From Pseudoxanthomonas mexicana (GTDB lineage Bacteria; Pseudomonadota; Gammaproteobacteria; Xanthomonadales; Xanthomonadaceae), in the NCBI RefSeq assembly GCF_001556105.1, contig NZ_LSIF01000073.1:1-64000 (forward strand): a DNA stretch of 64,000 nucleotides. Direction: 5' to 3'. How positions within the stretch are numbered: the first letter of the stretch is position 1; every line of letters starts with the position of its first letter. Positions 29,043 through 38,476 of the stretch are shown one piece after another. The notes below the pieces were generated by a model. The model was not told where the DNA came from. It was given only the letters and a program-made list of their open reading frames with translations, and ran no database searches. A program made the translations under genes and the position numbers.

Positions 29043-29174
29043 GGCGGTATCTACCTGATTCCCCGACAGGTGGTCAGCACTATAGTCCAGAAAACCCGGC
29101 GCAACGCAAGCGCCCGCGTTAGAATTCGTGAGGGCTTGCCGGATTCCACTGGCGCCCTTATCACGAGACGTACC

Positions 29175-29687
29175 ATGGCCCTGCTTCCCATCCTCGAATT
29201 CCCCGATCCGCGCCTGCGCACCAAGGCCGTGCCGGTCGACGCCGGGCATGTGACGACGCCCGGGTTCCAGCGTCTGCTCGACGACATGTTCGAGACCATG
29301 TACGACGCGCCCGGGATCGGCCTGGCCGCCAGCCAGGTGGACGTGCACCAGCGTTTCATGGTCATCGACATCAGCGAAGAGAAGAACCAGCCGCAGGTCT
29401 TCATCAACCCCGAGCTGAGCGACACGGTCGGCGAGCAGGTCTACCAGGAAGGTTGCCTGTCGGTGCCCGGCATCTTCGCCGACGTCACGCGCGCCGACGA
29501 AATCACGGTGCGCTTCCTTGATCGCCAGGGGCAGCCGCAGGAACTACGTGCCGACGGCCTGCTGGCCGTGTGCATCCAGCACGAAATGGATCACCTGGAC
29601 GGCAAGCTGTTCGTCGATTACCTCTCGCCGCTGAAGCGCGAAATGGTGCGCAAGAAGCTGGCCAAGCAGCGCAAGCACGTCGCCTGA
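29175..29687 (+). CDS. def: peptide deformylase
   Basis: A 170-residue metalloenzyme removing the formyl group from N-terminal formyl-methionine. All three motifs are intact: [15 protein letters not shown] with metal ligand Cys94, and QHEMDHLDG with His136, Glu137 and His140. The length matches E. coli Def. It heads the def-fmt-rsmB cluster, with 75 bases to fmt. Start ATG 29175 gives [15 protein letters not shown], the family N-terminus; upstream frame is non-coding. Confidence 0.97.
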   Translation: MALLPILEFPDPRLRTKAVPVDAGHVTTPGFQRLLDDMFETMYDAPGIGLAASQVDVHQRFMVIDISEEKNQPQVFINPELSDTVGEQVYQEGCLSVPGIFADVTRADEITVRFLDRQGQPQELRADGLLAVCIQHEMDHLDGKLFVDYLSPLKREMVRKKLAKQRKHVA

Positions 29688-29762
29688 CGTGCACGCGCGG
29701 CGGGATCGGGTGACCGCGGTGTCCCCGCCCGTTCCGTTCCCCTTTCCTGAAGCCGCCTACCC

Positions 29763-30683
29763 ATGAGAATCGTTTTCGCCGGCACGCCGGCGTTCGCCGT
29801 GCCCTGCCTGCGTGCAGCGCACGCCCACCATGAAGTCGTTGCGGTCTACACGCAGCCCGATCGGCCGGCGGGCCGTGGACGCGGCCTGACGCCGTCGCCG
29901 GTGAAGCTGGAGGCGATCCAGCGCGGCATCCCGGTGCTGCAGCCGCTATCGCTGAAGAAGAAGTCCACCCAGGACGCGCTGCGCGAGATGCAGCCGGACG
30001 TGATGGTCGTGGTGGCGTATGGCCTGATCCTGCCGCAGGCCGTGCTGGACATCCCGCAATACGGCTGCTGGAACGTGCATGCCTCGCTGCTGCCGCGCTG
30101 GCGCGGTGCGGCACCGATCCAGCGTGCCATCGAAGCCGGCGATGACGAGACTGGCGTCTGTCTGATGCAGATGGAAGCGGGTCTGGACACCGGACCGGTA
30201 TTGCTGGCGCAGAACCTGCCGATCGGGCCTGAGGACACCGGCGGGCAATTGCACGACCGTCTGTCGGACCTGGGCGCGCAGGTGCTGCGCGATGCACTGG
30301 GATTGCTGCGGGCCGGTGTCAGGCTGCCGCCGCATCCGCAGCCTGACGAAGGCGTGGCCTACGCGCACAAACTGGACAAGTCAGAGGCGAAGCTGGATTG
30401 GACGCAGCCGGCCAGGGTGCTGGCGCGCAAGGTGCGCGCCTTCAGTCCGTGGCCGGTCGCCGAGGCGCAGGTTGCCGGCGAACGCTTGCGCATCCACGGC
30501 GCCGTAGTGGTCGATCAGACGCATGCAGCGGCGCCGGGCACCTTGCTGGCCGCCAGCCGGCAGGGCCTGGATATCGCCTGCGGCACGGGCGTGCTGCGGT
30601 TGCGCGTGATCCAGCGCGAAGGCGGCAAGGCGATCACCGCGGCGGACTACCTCAACGCACGGCGCGACCTGGTGCTGCCATGA
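29763..30683 (+). CDS. fmt: methionyl-tRNA formyltransferase
   Basis: A 306-residue cytoplasmic enzyme transferring a formyl group from 10-formyltetrahydrofolate to initiator Met-tRNA. The catalytic trio is present: Asn104, His106 ([17 protein letters not shown]) and Asp142 ([11 protein letters not shown]). The C-terminal tRNA-binding domain is complete. The stop overlaps the rsmB start by four bases (ATGA), so translation is coupled. Confidence 0.97.
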   Translation: MRIVFAGTPAFAVPCLRAAHAHHEVVAVYTQPDRPAGRGRGLTPSPVKLEAIQRGIPVLQPLSLKKKSTQDALREMQPDVMVVVAYGLILPQAVLDIPQYGCWNVHASLLPRWRGAAPIQRAIEAGDDETGVCLMQMEAGLDTGPVLLAQNLPIGPEDTGGQLHDRLSDLGAQVLRDALGLLRAGVRLPPHPQPDEGVAYAHKLDKSEAKLDWTQPARVLARKVRAFSPWPVAEAQVAGERLRIHGAVVVDQTHAAAPGTLLAASRQGLDIACGTGVLRLRVIQREGGKAITAADYLNARRDLVLP

Positions 30684-31984
30684 CCACCCAGGCCGGCGTC
30701 GCGGTACGGGTGCTCGCGACCCGCGTCGTCGATGCGGTGATGCACCGCGGCCGCTCCCTCAAAGCCGAACTCGCGACGAACCTGCCCCGCATCGAGGACG
30801 TGCGCGACCGTGCGCTGCTGGAAGCGATGTGCTTCGCGGTGCTGCGTTCCCGCGCGCGCAGCGAGGCGGCGCTGGCAGCGTGGATGGCGAAGCCCTTGGG
30901 GCATGCAGACAATGAGCTGCGCGCGCTATTGCACGTGGGGTTCGCACAGTTGGTGGTGATGGAGTTGCCGCCTCACGCCGCGCTGTCGGCGACCGTCGAA
31001 GCCGTGCGTGCGCTCGGACGCCCCCACCAGGACAAATTGGTGAATGCCCTGTTGAGGCGTGCACAGCGGGAAGGATTGCCCGCAGTGTCTGCCGATGCCC
31101 TGTGGCCGGCATGGCTGCGGAAGCAGGTGCGGGAGGATTGGCCCGAACAGGCGGACGCGATCTTTGCCGCCAGCCAGCGTGAAGCCCCGCTGTGGCTGAG
31201 GGTGAACCAGCGACGGGGTACGCGCGATGCCTACCGTCAGCGACTGGCGGACGTCGGCATCGCGGCTGAGCCGGTGGATGGCATGGCCGACGCCCTGGTG
31301 CTCGATGCGCCCGTGGCGACTGCGCTCCTGCCTGGCTTCGCCGAGGGCGATGTCTCGATCCAGGACGGCGCGGCGCAACGGGTGGCTGACCTCTTCCGGG
31401 ATCTGCCCCCAGGCGCACGCGTACTCGACATGTGCGCCGCACCCGGCGGCAAGACGGCACACTTGCTGGAACGCGATCCCTCGCTGCAGGTACTCGCGCT
31501 GGACGTCGACGAGCGTCGCCTGCAGCGCGTGCGCGAGACGCTCGAACGCGTCGGCCTGGGAGCGCAGATGCGCGCTGCCGATGCGACCGATGCTGCATCG
31601 TGGTGGGATGGGCGGCTCTTCGATGCGGTGCTGCTGGACGCGCCGTGTTCGGCCACGGGCATCGTGCGCCGGCAGCCGGACGTGCTGTTGCATCGGCGCA
31701 GCGAGGACGTCGCCGCCCTCGCCGCATTGCAGGCGAGGATGCTCGATGCCGCCTGGCGCGTGCTGCGGCCGGGTGGTCTGCTGGTCTATACGACGTGCTC
31801 GATCCTGCGCGTCGAGAACGCGTTGCAGGTGGAAACATTCTTCCGGCGGCACGCCGATGCGGAGCCGGTGCCGGCCGCGCAGGCATGGGGCCTCCGCGAT
31901 AGTGCGGGTGCGCAGCGTTTTCCCGGCGAAGCGATGATGGACGGCTTCTTTTACGCGGGACTGCGCAAGCGCGCGAGCGCCTGA
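30680..31984 (+). CDS. rsmB: 16S rRNA (cytosine-967-C5)-methyltransferase
   Basis: A 434-residue enzyme methylating C967 of 16S rRNA with S-adenosylmethionine. An N-terminal NusB-like RNA-binding domain (~residues 1-140) is followed by a Rossmann methyltransferase domain with the SAM motif [17 protein letters not shown]. The two catalytic cysteines are Cys323 (DAPCSATG) and Cys373 (YTTCSI). Start ATG 30680 overlaps the fmt stop. It ends the def-fmt-rsmB cluster; trkA/trkH, often next in relatives, are absent here. Confidence 0.96.
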   Translation: MTTQAGVAVRVLATRVVDAVMHRGRSLKAELATNLPRIEDVRDRALLEAMCFAVLRSRARSEAALAAWMAKPLGHADNELRALLHVGFAQLVVMELPPHAALSATVEAVRALGRPHQDKLVNALLRRAQREGLPAVSADALWPAWLRKQVREDWPEQADAIFAASQREAPLWLRVNQRRGTRDAYRQRLADVGIAAEPVDGMADALVLDAPVATALLPGFAEGDVSIQDGAAQRVADLFRDLPPGARVLDMCAAPGGKTAHLLERDPSLQVLALDVDERRLQRVRETLERVGLGAQMRAADATDAASWWDGRLFDAVLLDAPCSATGIVRRQPDVLLHRRSEDVAALAALQARMLDAAWRVLRPGGLLVYTTCSILRVENALQVETFFRRHADAEPVPAAQAWGLRDSAGAQRFPGEAMMDGFFYAGLRKRASA

Positions 31985-32119
31985 TGGGCAAGGGCATCTG
32001 CGCGCTGTGACGTCCAGCGACGCGATCGGCGCAGCCGTCATCACCGCAAACTGTGACGCAATGACGCACACGTTGACGCGATGGTGATGAACCGCGAGTC
32101 ACGCTGCGCGCGCCTGTCA

Positions 32120-32147
32120 TTGCGCAGGCATGCGCGCTCGTTAATAT
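32120..32147 (+). promoter_or_regulatory. candidate promoter of the surface-glycan genes
   Basis: TTGCGC (32120-32125) and TAATAT (32142-32147) are 16 bases apart, about 28 bases before the chosen ATG of the O-antigen-ligase-like gene. The in-frame ATG at 32146 would lie within the -10 element and is therefore unlikely to be the start. Three TGACGC hexamers lie upstream at 32054, 32062 and 32074. Confidence 0.45.
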
Positions 32148-32175
32148 GGTTGCAGCTTCTTCAGGAACGCAAGTG

Positions 32176-33465
32176 ATGGACTCAAGGATGGGACATGGGG
32201 CCATTGTGCGCCGCCTGGTCTGGATGGCCGGTTTTTCTGCCGCTGCCTTCGTGGTGTTGCCGAACGGATTGGCGCCGTTCGGCATCCTGCTTGCCGTGGC
32301 GACTTGCCTGATGCCGCTCGTGTCCGGGGCGCATGCGGTCGGCGATCGCCGCGTTCTTCCGCATGCGCTGGGGGCTCTGGGGGCGGTGCCCGTCCTTGTG
32401 CTGCTGGTGTGCGCCGTGTCGATGCTCCGCAGCGGCCAGGGATGGGATGTGCTGGACAATCCGGCGCGGTTGCTGCTGTTGCCGTGGTGTGCGTGGCTGA
32501 CGTGGTCAAGCGGCGTCGGCCGTGGCGGCGTGTGGGCGGGTGCGATGGTCGGGCTGGCGCTGGCATGCGCGCTGGCGGTGCAGGAACACTTGCTGGGCGC
32601 GGAGCGTGCGGGTGGCCATGTCAATCCGCTGGTCTTCGCGCATTCGGTGATGGTGCTGCTAGCGGCTGCCCTGTTCTGCCGCCCCGCAATGAAGGCGCCG
32701 GTATGGGTGATGTTGTGGACGGCCTCGGTAGTGATGGCGGTCGTGGCGGTCGTACTCAGTGGTAGCCGCGGAGTGGTCCCAGGCCTCGTCGTGGTGGTGA
32801 TCGCTTCCCTGATCGGCGAAGCGACCGGGCGCCTGCTGTGGTTGAGGCTGGGCGTAGCGGCGGGTGTCGCGCTCGCCGTGGCCATTGCGTCAGCGGGCGT
32901 GCCGTGGCTGGCCGAACAGTCGCGCATGGACCAGGTGTGGCCCGACGTCGCCGCCAACCGGCATGGGCAGGTGGACACGCCGATCGGCGCACGCCTGGAG
33001 CTGCTAGCGGTCGCCGCCCGGGAATTCGGCGATGCACCGTTCACCGGTACCGGCATTGAGCGCTTTGGCGCCAGTATCGACGCCAGCGACCATTGCCGGC
33101 GCGGCGAGCAGCGGCACTTCTGCGATCTCAGGCATGCGCACAACGATATCGCGCAATGGGGTGCGACCATGGGCATTCCCGGTATCGTCGCGATCATCGC
33201 GGTGTACTGGGTGCCGCTGGCGATCGCCCTGCGCGGTTTCCGCCGCAGCAGGTACGCCTCCACCCGTCGCCTGTATGTAGGCTGTGCCGCCTTGGTCATC
33301 GCCTGCTTGTTGGCCGGCATGAGCCAGTCGACGTTCTCGCACGCGATTACCGCCAGTTCCTATGCCATCTTGGTCGGCACCATGCTGGGCTTGGCGTTGC
33401 GCGCGCGGGACGGAGAGCCGTACATGGACGCTGCGAGCCCAGGCGTGCAGCGTATGGATGCGTAA
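32176..33465 (+). CDS. O-antigen ligase family membrane protein (WaaL/RfaL-like)
   Basis: A 429-residue polytopic inner-membrane protein with about ten to twelve spans. A large periplasmic loop (roughly residues 250-330) carries the conserved-looking HAHNDIAQWGATMG, the position of the catalytic His in Wzy_C/WaaL-type ligases. These enzymes transfer undecaprenyl-linked O-antigen to lipid A-core. ATG 32176 is preferred because AGGAA lies eight bases upstream and a promoter covers the earlier ATG. The cluster around it contains glycosyltransferases, supporting a role in LPS. A Wzy-type polymerase is also possible. Confidence 0.8.
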   Translation: MDSRMGHGAIVRRLVWMAGFSAAAFVVLPNGLAPFGILLAVATCLMPLVSGAHAVGDRRVLPHALGALGAVPVLVLLVCAVSMLRSGQGWDVLDNPARLLLLPWCAWLTWSSGVGRGGVWAGAMVGLALACALAVQEHLLGAERAGGHVNPLVFAHSVMVLLAAALFCRPAMKAPVWVMLWTASVVMAVVAVVLSGSRGVVPGLVVVVIASLIGEATGRLLWLRLGVAAGVALAVAIASAGVPWLAEQSRMDQVWPDVAANRHGQVDTPIGARLELLAVAAREFGDAPFTGTGIERFGASIDASDHCRRGEQRHFCDLRHAHNDIAQWGATMGIPGIVAIIAVYWVPLAIALRGFRRSRYASTRRLYVGCAALVIACLLAGMSQSTFSHAITASSYAILVGTMLGLALRARDGEPYMDAASPGVQRMDA

Positions 33466-33883
33466 CGGCGCAGGCTGGCTCGCCGGCCTTGGCGCTCGCG
33501 TGCAATGCGGCTGGCCCTATTGGCACGTGCCCGCCGGGTGAGCTAAATATGAATATTTCCGGAGTGCCTGTTCGTTGCTCCCGCATCTTCATTTCGACGC
33601 GACCCTAGAATCCGCCACCTCCTTCCGGCCGGTGTACGGGCCTTTGCTGCAACGCTGACGGGGCGCGGGGAAAATGATCCTGGATCACCGTGACGGGGTG
33701 CAGTGGCGTGGCGCGGAGGCGGATGGTGTGCTGGCGAACAACCGGGGTTTGTGGATGATGAGGAAGTATCGATGGGCCAGCGCCGAGCGTCGCCGGCCTT
33801 GCTTGCACGGCCAGCCACATGGATCGCCTGGCCTGATGTATTCATTCCAGTAATGAGCTGCGGTGTGTGGGAGGCGCCGATGC
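33466..33883. other. 418-base stretch with no convincing gene
   Basis: Between the ligase-like gene and the GT25 gene. It contains an A/T-rich perfect palindrome AAATATGAATATTT at 33545-33558 and a 59-codon open frame (33674-33853) opening with ATG and ending in TAA. The latter has weak codon bias and no good ribosome site. I see no RNA gene or mobile element. It may be a degraded gene or a regulatory leader for the GT25 gene. Confidence 0.5.
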
Positions 33884-34633
33884 ATGAGTGAGTTACCCCT
33901 GTATGTCGTCAACCTGCCCGGCTCGACCGATCGCAGGGCTTCCATGGACGCCCAAGCCGCTGCACTCGGGCTATCACTGACGTTCTTCGAGGCCGTGAAC
34001 GGCCGCGTGCGGCATCCCCTCTTCGATCATGTCAACGCGACCAAGCGGCAGGCATGCAAGGGCAGGCCCTTCCGGCCGGGTGAGATCGGTTGCTGGGCCA
34101 GTCACTACCTGCTCTGGCAGCGGTGCGTGGAGAGCGGGCGTCCCATGATCGTGCTGGAAGACGACGTCGCGCTGGCACCCGCCTTGCTGGATGTACTGGG
34201 GGCCCTGCCGTTGCTGCCGGAAGACGTGGGTTATTTCCGGCTGCATGCGGCAGACCGGCCGAGCATGCCGTGGCTGCGCTTCGGCGACTGCGTCCTGCAC
34301 CGCTATTGGCGCAGCCCCCAGTGCACGTTCGGCTATTATCTGGCGCCCGCCGCCGCCGCGCGTTTCCTGCGCCATGCCGATGAGTGGGTCGTGCCGGTGG
34401 ACGACTACATGGACCTGGGTTGGCTGCATGGAGTGCAATGCTTGGGGCTCAAGCCGGGCGTGATGAGCAGCGGCACGTTCGATTCGACCATCCGCGGCGA
34501 TGCCAGCCAGAAACCGAGCGTGGGCGCACTGGGCTGGCTGACCCGGGAAGCGTACCGGGCTTGGTTTGGTTTGCGCCGTTCCTTCCACAACCTGCCGGCA
34601 CGGTTGGGACAGGGAAGCGCGGTCAGGGGGTGA
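33884..34633 (+). CDS. glycosyltransferase family 25 protein
   Basis: A 249-residue protein with the GT25 pattern of LPS galactosyltransferases. It has the N-terminal YVVNLPGSTDRRASM, then GEIGCWASHYLLWQRCVESGRPMIVLEDDVAL with the metal-binding EDD (~residue 90), and a later VDDYMDLGWLHGV. It would add a sugar to the LPS core or O-chain in the cytoplasm. ATG 33884 has a GGGAGG site upstream. It is convergent with the AsnB-type gene, 24 bases away. Confidence 0.87.
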   Translation: MSELPLYVVNLPGSTDRRASMDAQAAALGLSLTFFEAVNGRVRHPLFDHVNATKRQACKGRPFRPGEIGCWASHYLLWQRCVESGRPMIVLEDDVALAPALLDVLGALPLLPEDVGYFRLHAADRPSMPWLRFGDCVLHRYWRSPQCTFGYYLAPAAAARFLRHADEWVVPVDDYMDLGWLHGVQCLGLKPGVMSSGTFDSTIRGDASQKPSVGALGWLTREAYRAWFGLRRSFHNLPARLGQGSAVRG

Positions 34634-34657
34634 CCGTGTGTGCAGGGCGGGTGGGCA

Positions 34658-36553
34658 TCAGAGCCACCGCTCCCGCCACGCCTGGAACATCAGCACGCCC
34701 CACAGATGGGTATGCCACTTGCGCTGGCCGCCAAGGAATTCGCGCCACAGCGCGCGCACCGGCAGCGGGTCGAAGTGGCCTTCCTCGCGCAGTCTTCGCT
34801 CTTCCAGCAAGGCTTCGGCCCAGTCGCGCAACGGTCCCCTGAGCCAATCCCCCACTGGCGCGCCGAAGCCGGACTTGCTCCGGTACACCAGGCTGTGCGG
34901 CAAGTAACGGCCGAGCAGTTTCTTGGGCAGGTACTTCAGCTCGCCGTCGCGGTACTTCATCGACAACGGCAGCGACCACGCCAGTTCCGCCACCCTCCAG
35001 TCCAGCAGCGGAGCACGCGCTTCCAGTGCGGCGGCCATGCTGGCGCGGTCGACCTTGGTCAGGATGTCCTCTGACAGGTAGCAGGCGAAGTCCATCGCCA
35101 TCAGCTGGTCTGCGTCGCTGCCGGCGACGAGCAGGGCGGCGGGATCGTCGTATGCGGTGGCCAGGCGGTGCGCGCCCCTGACTATGCGTTCGGGATGGCG
35201 CCAGCGGCCGACGCGCTGTCGTGCGATGCCCTGCAGTCCATCGGCCGCCAACTCGGCGCGCAGCGCCGCCAGGCCACCCAGCCGCGCGTGTTCTCCGGGT
35301 TCGCCGGCCAGCCGCGCCAGCAGGCGCCGCGGCAGGCGGCGCAGCCGCGCCTGGTTGCGCAACGCTCGCACGTACCTGCCGTAGCCGAAGAAGAGTTCAT
35401 CGCCGCCGTCGCCGGACAGCGCAACGGTGACGTGCCGGCGGGCCAACCGGCACAGCAGTGCAGTCGGCAACTGCGAAGAATCCGCAAAAGGCTCGTCGTA
35501 GATGTCGGCGATGCCGGGGACCAGTTCCAGCGCCGCATGGCCGTCCGCGCGCAGTTCGGTGTGGTCGGTGCGCAGATGGCGCGCCACCGCCGCGGCGTGC
35601 GCACTCTCGTCGTGCACGGCATTGTCGAACCCGATCGAGAAGCTGCGCACCGGCCGCGCCGACTGCGCCTGCATCAGCGCGGTGACCAGGGAGGAATCGG
35701 TGCCGCCGGAGAGGAACGCGCCGAGCGGCACGTCGGCATCCATGCGCAGCGCGACGGCGTCCCGCAGCAGAGCATCGAGCGCGTCCAGCGCGGCGGCCTC
35801 GTTGCCGTCGAAGCCGCAGGCGATGGCCGCTTCCTGGCGCGTGCGCGCATCCCACCAGCGGCGCACGTCAGCCGCTTGCGGCGCGCCTGCGCGGTCGGCG
35901 TCCAGCCGCAGCAGCGCACCGGCCGGCAGTTTGCGTATGCCCTTCAGGATGCAGTGCGGTGCGGGGATGTAGTCCAGCCGCAGCAGCAGCGCCAGCGCGT
36001 CCGGATCGACCTCGGCGCGCAGCCGGGGACAGGCGCGCAGGGCGGCCAGCTCGCTGCCGAACAGGAACGTCCCGTCGCCGGTCCAGCCGTAGTACAGCGG
36101 CTTCTTGCCCACGCGGTCGCGTGCCAGCCACAGTGTTCGCTCCACCCGGTCCCAGGCCGCCAGCGCCAGCATGCCGTTGCCGCGCGTCAGTGCCGCCTCG
36201 ACGCCCCACTGCGCGATGGCCGCCAGCAGCACCTCGGTGTCGGAGCGGCCGCGGAACGCATGGCCCAATGCCGACAGTTCCGCGCGCAGTGCGGCATGGT
36301 TGTAGATTTCACCATTGAAGGCCATGGTCCAGCGGCCGTCCGCCGAGGTCATCGGCTGGTGGCCTTCCGGGCTCAGGTCGAGGATCGACAGCCGGCGGTG
36401 CGACAGCACCACGCCCGCTGTCGCATCGGCCCAGGTACCAGCGTCGTCGGGGCCGCGATGGGCGATGGCGTCGCCCATGCTGCGGCCCAGCGCGTGCAGC
36501 GCGGCTTCGTCATGCCGTAGCCCGGGCGCGATGGCGCCTGCGATTCCGCACAT
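34658..36553 (-). CDS. asnB: asparagine synthase-type glutamine amidotransferase
   Basis: A 631-residue protein. The N-terminal class II glutaminase domain starts with catalytic Cys2 (MCGIAGAI). The C-terminal ATP-pyrophosphatase domain has the SGGTDSS loop and later LSGDGGDELFFGYGRY. Length and order match AsnB. It either makes asparagine or, as do several AsnB-like proteins in polysaccharide clusters, amidates a sugar carboxyl group. The position among glycosyltransferases favours the second role but does not prove it. A GT2 gene precedes it by nine bases. Confidence 0.9.
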   Translation of the reverse strand: MCGIAGAIAPGLRHDEAALHALGRSMGDAIAHRGPDDAGTWADATAGVVLSHRRLSILDLSPEGHQPMTSADGRWTMAFNGEIYNHAALRAELSALGHAFRGRSDTEVLLAAIAQWGVEAALTRGNGMLALAAWDRVERTLWLARDRVGKKPLYYGWTGDGTFLFGSELAALRACPRLRAEVDPDALALLLRLDYIPAPHCILKGIRKLPAGALLRLDADRAGAPQAADVRRWWDARTRQEAAIACGFDGNEAAALDALDALLRDAVALRMDADVPLGAFLSGGTDSSLVTALMQAQSARPVRSFSIGFDNAVHDESAHAAAVARHLRTDHTELRADGHAALELVPGIADIYDEPFADSSQLPTALLCRLARRHVTVALSGDGGDELFFGYGRYVRALRNQARLRRLPRRLLARLAGEPGEHARLGGLAALRAELAADGLQGIARQRVGRWRHPERIVRGAHRLATAYDDPAALLVAGSDADQLMAMDFACYLSEDILTKVDRASMAAALEARAPLLDWRVAELAWSLPLSMKYRDGELKYLPKKLLGRYLPHSLVYRSKSGFGAPVGDWLRGPLRDWAEALLEERRLREEGHFDPLPVRALWREFLGGQRKWHTHLWGVLMFQAWRERWL

Positions 36554-36562
36554 GGCCGGCCC

Positions 36563-37342
36563 TCAGCCGTCGCCGGACGCGGGCGGCGTGGCGATCGGTT
36601 GCCCGCGCTCGAGCATCCACAGCATGATCGTCTTCTGCCTGACGTAGTTGGCGCGCACGTAGGCGTAGACCAGTCCGTGCCATCCGTCGAGGAAGCCGCC
36701 GCGCAGCAGGTAGCCGCGCCAGAAGCGCCATGCGGGCGACAGGATCAGGCCGGTCAGCGTCGCCCTCCGGCCGTGCGCATGGTCGTACTCGGCCATCATC
36801 CGCGCGTAGCGCTGGGTTTTCGCCAACTGCTGGTCCAGTGAGCGGTAGGGGTAGTGGATCAGGTCGCCGGCCAGCGTTTCCAGGGGGCCGTCCACGGAAG
36901 CCGCTTCGTGCACTTCGCGTTTGCCGCGCCAGCCGCCGCGGCGGCGGTCGAACAGGCGCAGCACCCGGTCCGGATAGGCGTTGCCATGGCGCAGGAAACG
37001 CCCGAAATAGTCCGAAAGGCGGGCGAAACGGTAGCCGGCCGCCGCGCCGAAGCCGGCATCGCGGGCTTGCAGGATGGAGGCGCGGAGCGCGTCGCCGATG
37101 CGTTCGTCGGCGTCCAGGCACAGTACCCAGTCGTGGCGTGCCTGATCCACCGCGTACTGCTTCTGGCTGCGGAACCCGTCGAATGGGCGCTGCATCACGC
37201 GCGCGCCCATCGACCGGGCGATCCCGGCCGTGTCGTCACCGGAATACGAATCCACCACGAGGATGTCGTCGCAGAAATCCAGCGACGCCAGGCACGCTCC
37301 GATACGATCCGCCTCGTTGAACGCGATAATGCACGCCGAGAT
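36563..37342 (-). CDS. glycosyltransferase family 2 protein (start uncertain, no ATG/GTG/TTG)
   Basis: The GT-A fold can be read from ISACIIAFNEADRIGACLASLDFCDDILVVDSYSGDD, through VLCLDADERIG, to PYRSLDQQLAKTQRYARMMAEYD, as in WaaE/KdtX-like LPS core transferases. The coding signal clearly begins by 37342. Between the in-frame TAG (37381-37379) and the GTG at 37258 there is no ATG, GTG or TTG. Only ATC (37372, 37342) and ATT (37330) are available. Starting at GTG 37258 would remove the first nucleotide-binding strand. A rare start or a base error are both possible. The 5' end overlaps the leader of the divergent gene at 37371. Confidence 0.75.
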   Translation of the reverse strand: MSACIIAFNEADRIGACLASLDFCDDILVVDSYSGDDTAGIARSMGARVMQRPFDGFRSQKQYAVDQARHDWVLCLDADERIGDALRASILQARDAGFGAAAGYRFARLSDYFGRFLRHGNAYPDRVLRLFDRRRGGWRGKREVHEAASVDGPLETLAGDLIHYPYRSLDQQLAKTQRYARMMAEYDHAHGRRATLTGLILSPAWRFWRGYLLRGGFLDGWHGLVYAYVRANYVRQKTIMLWMLERGQPIATPPASGDG

Positions 37343-37370
37343 GGCGGGCCGATGGAGCGAGGAAACGTTG

Positions 37371-38423
37371 ATGGCGGACTACCTGTTGTTCGGGACCGAA
37401 CGCTATGCGTTGCCCATCTTGCAACCCCTGGCCGATGCCCTGCAAGCCGCCGGGCATGGCGTGCACGCCTGGTTCGTCGCGGGCGCGCAGGGTGCCACGC
37501 TGCGCGGTCCGGTACGGCCCGTCGCCGATGCGCGCGAAGCGGTGGCGCTGCGGCCGCGCGCGGTCTTCAGCGCGGCCAATGGAGTCCCCACGTTCGTGCA
37601 GGGGGCCAAAGTGCAGCTGTTCCACGGGTTCAACGTCGAGAAGCGCGACGCCCCCCGTGGGCATTTCCGCGTGCGAGGCATGTTCGATCTTTATTGCACG
37701 CAGGGGCCGGCGACCACCGCGCCTTTCGCCGCACTCGCCGCGCGCGAGGGCCACTTCAAGGTGGTGGAAACCGGCTGGCCCAAGCTGGACCCGTTGTTCC
37801 GCGGCGATGACCCGCTCGCCGATGCGTGGCGGGGCGAGGCCGGCGGGCGACCGGTGGTGATGTTCGCTTCCACGTTCACCGAGCGTTTGAGCGCGGCGCC
37901 GCATCTGTTCGACGCCATCGCCGCACAGGTGGCGGGGGGAGAGCGGTTCTGGCTGCTGACGCTGCACCCGAAATGCCCGGAGGCGCTGTTCCAGCGCTAC
38001 CGCGCCCTGTGTGGGCAGAACGCGGCGTTCGTGGACACGGTCGACCTGGTCAGCGCGCAGCGTGCTGCCGACGTGCTGGTCGCCGACACGACGTCCGTCG
38101 TCAGCGAGTTCGTGGTGCAGCGCAAACCGGTGGTGACGTTCCGCAACCGCGCGCCCAAGCCGCACATGCTGGACTTCGACGACCCGTCGGACTTGGCAGG
38201 CCTGCTGGCACAGGCATTCGACCCGCCGGCCCCGCTGCTCGCTGCGCTTGCCGCGTATGCCGACGACATTCATCCCCGCCGCGACGGACTTTCCTCGCAG
38301 CGGGTGATGGCGGCGACCGACGCGCTGCTGGCGGGCAGGCTGGGGTCGTTGCGGCGCAAGCCGTGGGGTAGCGCGCTGCGGCGGTTGCAGAATCGCCATG
38401 AGCTAGGTTACTGGGGGCGTTGA
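37371..38423 (+). CDS. CDP-glycerol glycerophosphotransferase-like protein
   Basis: A 350-residue protein with features of the TagB/TagF-like family (Glyphos_transf). These include LFHGFNVEKRD near residue 84, VETGWPKLDPLF, LLTLHPKCP and ADTTSVVSEFVVQRKPVVTFRN near residue 245. In Gram-negatives these enzymes are proposed to add glycerol phosphate or another polyol phosphate to surface glycans. ATG 37371 is the first in frame. It overlaps the following GT2 open frame only at the TTG; the preferred GT2 start is 53 bases downstream. The donor is not certain. Confidence 0.78.
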   Translation: MADYLLFGTERYALPILQPLADALQAAGHGVHAWFVAGAQGATLRGPVRPVADAREAVALRPRAVFSAANGVPTFVQGAKVQLFHGFNVEKRDAPRGHFRVRGMFDLYCTQGPATTAPFAALAAREGHFKVVETGWPKLDPLFRGDDPLADAWRGEAGGRPVVMFASTFTERLSAAPHLFDAIAAQVAGGERFWLLTLHPKCPEALFQRYRALCGQNAAFVDTVDLVSAQRAADVLVADTTSVVSEFVVQRKPVVTFRNRAPKPHMLDFDDPSDLAGLLAQAFDPPAPLLAALAAYADDIHPRRDGLSSQRVMAATDALLAGRLGSLRRKPWGSALRRLQNRHELGYWGR

Positions 38424-38476
38424 GGAACACGGTCGCACGGCGCGCGGGGGCGACGTTCGACGACGCGGGGGAGGCC

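Noticed and set aside
32146..32176. Earlier ATG for the O-antigen-ligase-like gene
   Set aside because: It lies within the candidate -10 element; AGGAA supports ATG 32176.
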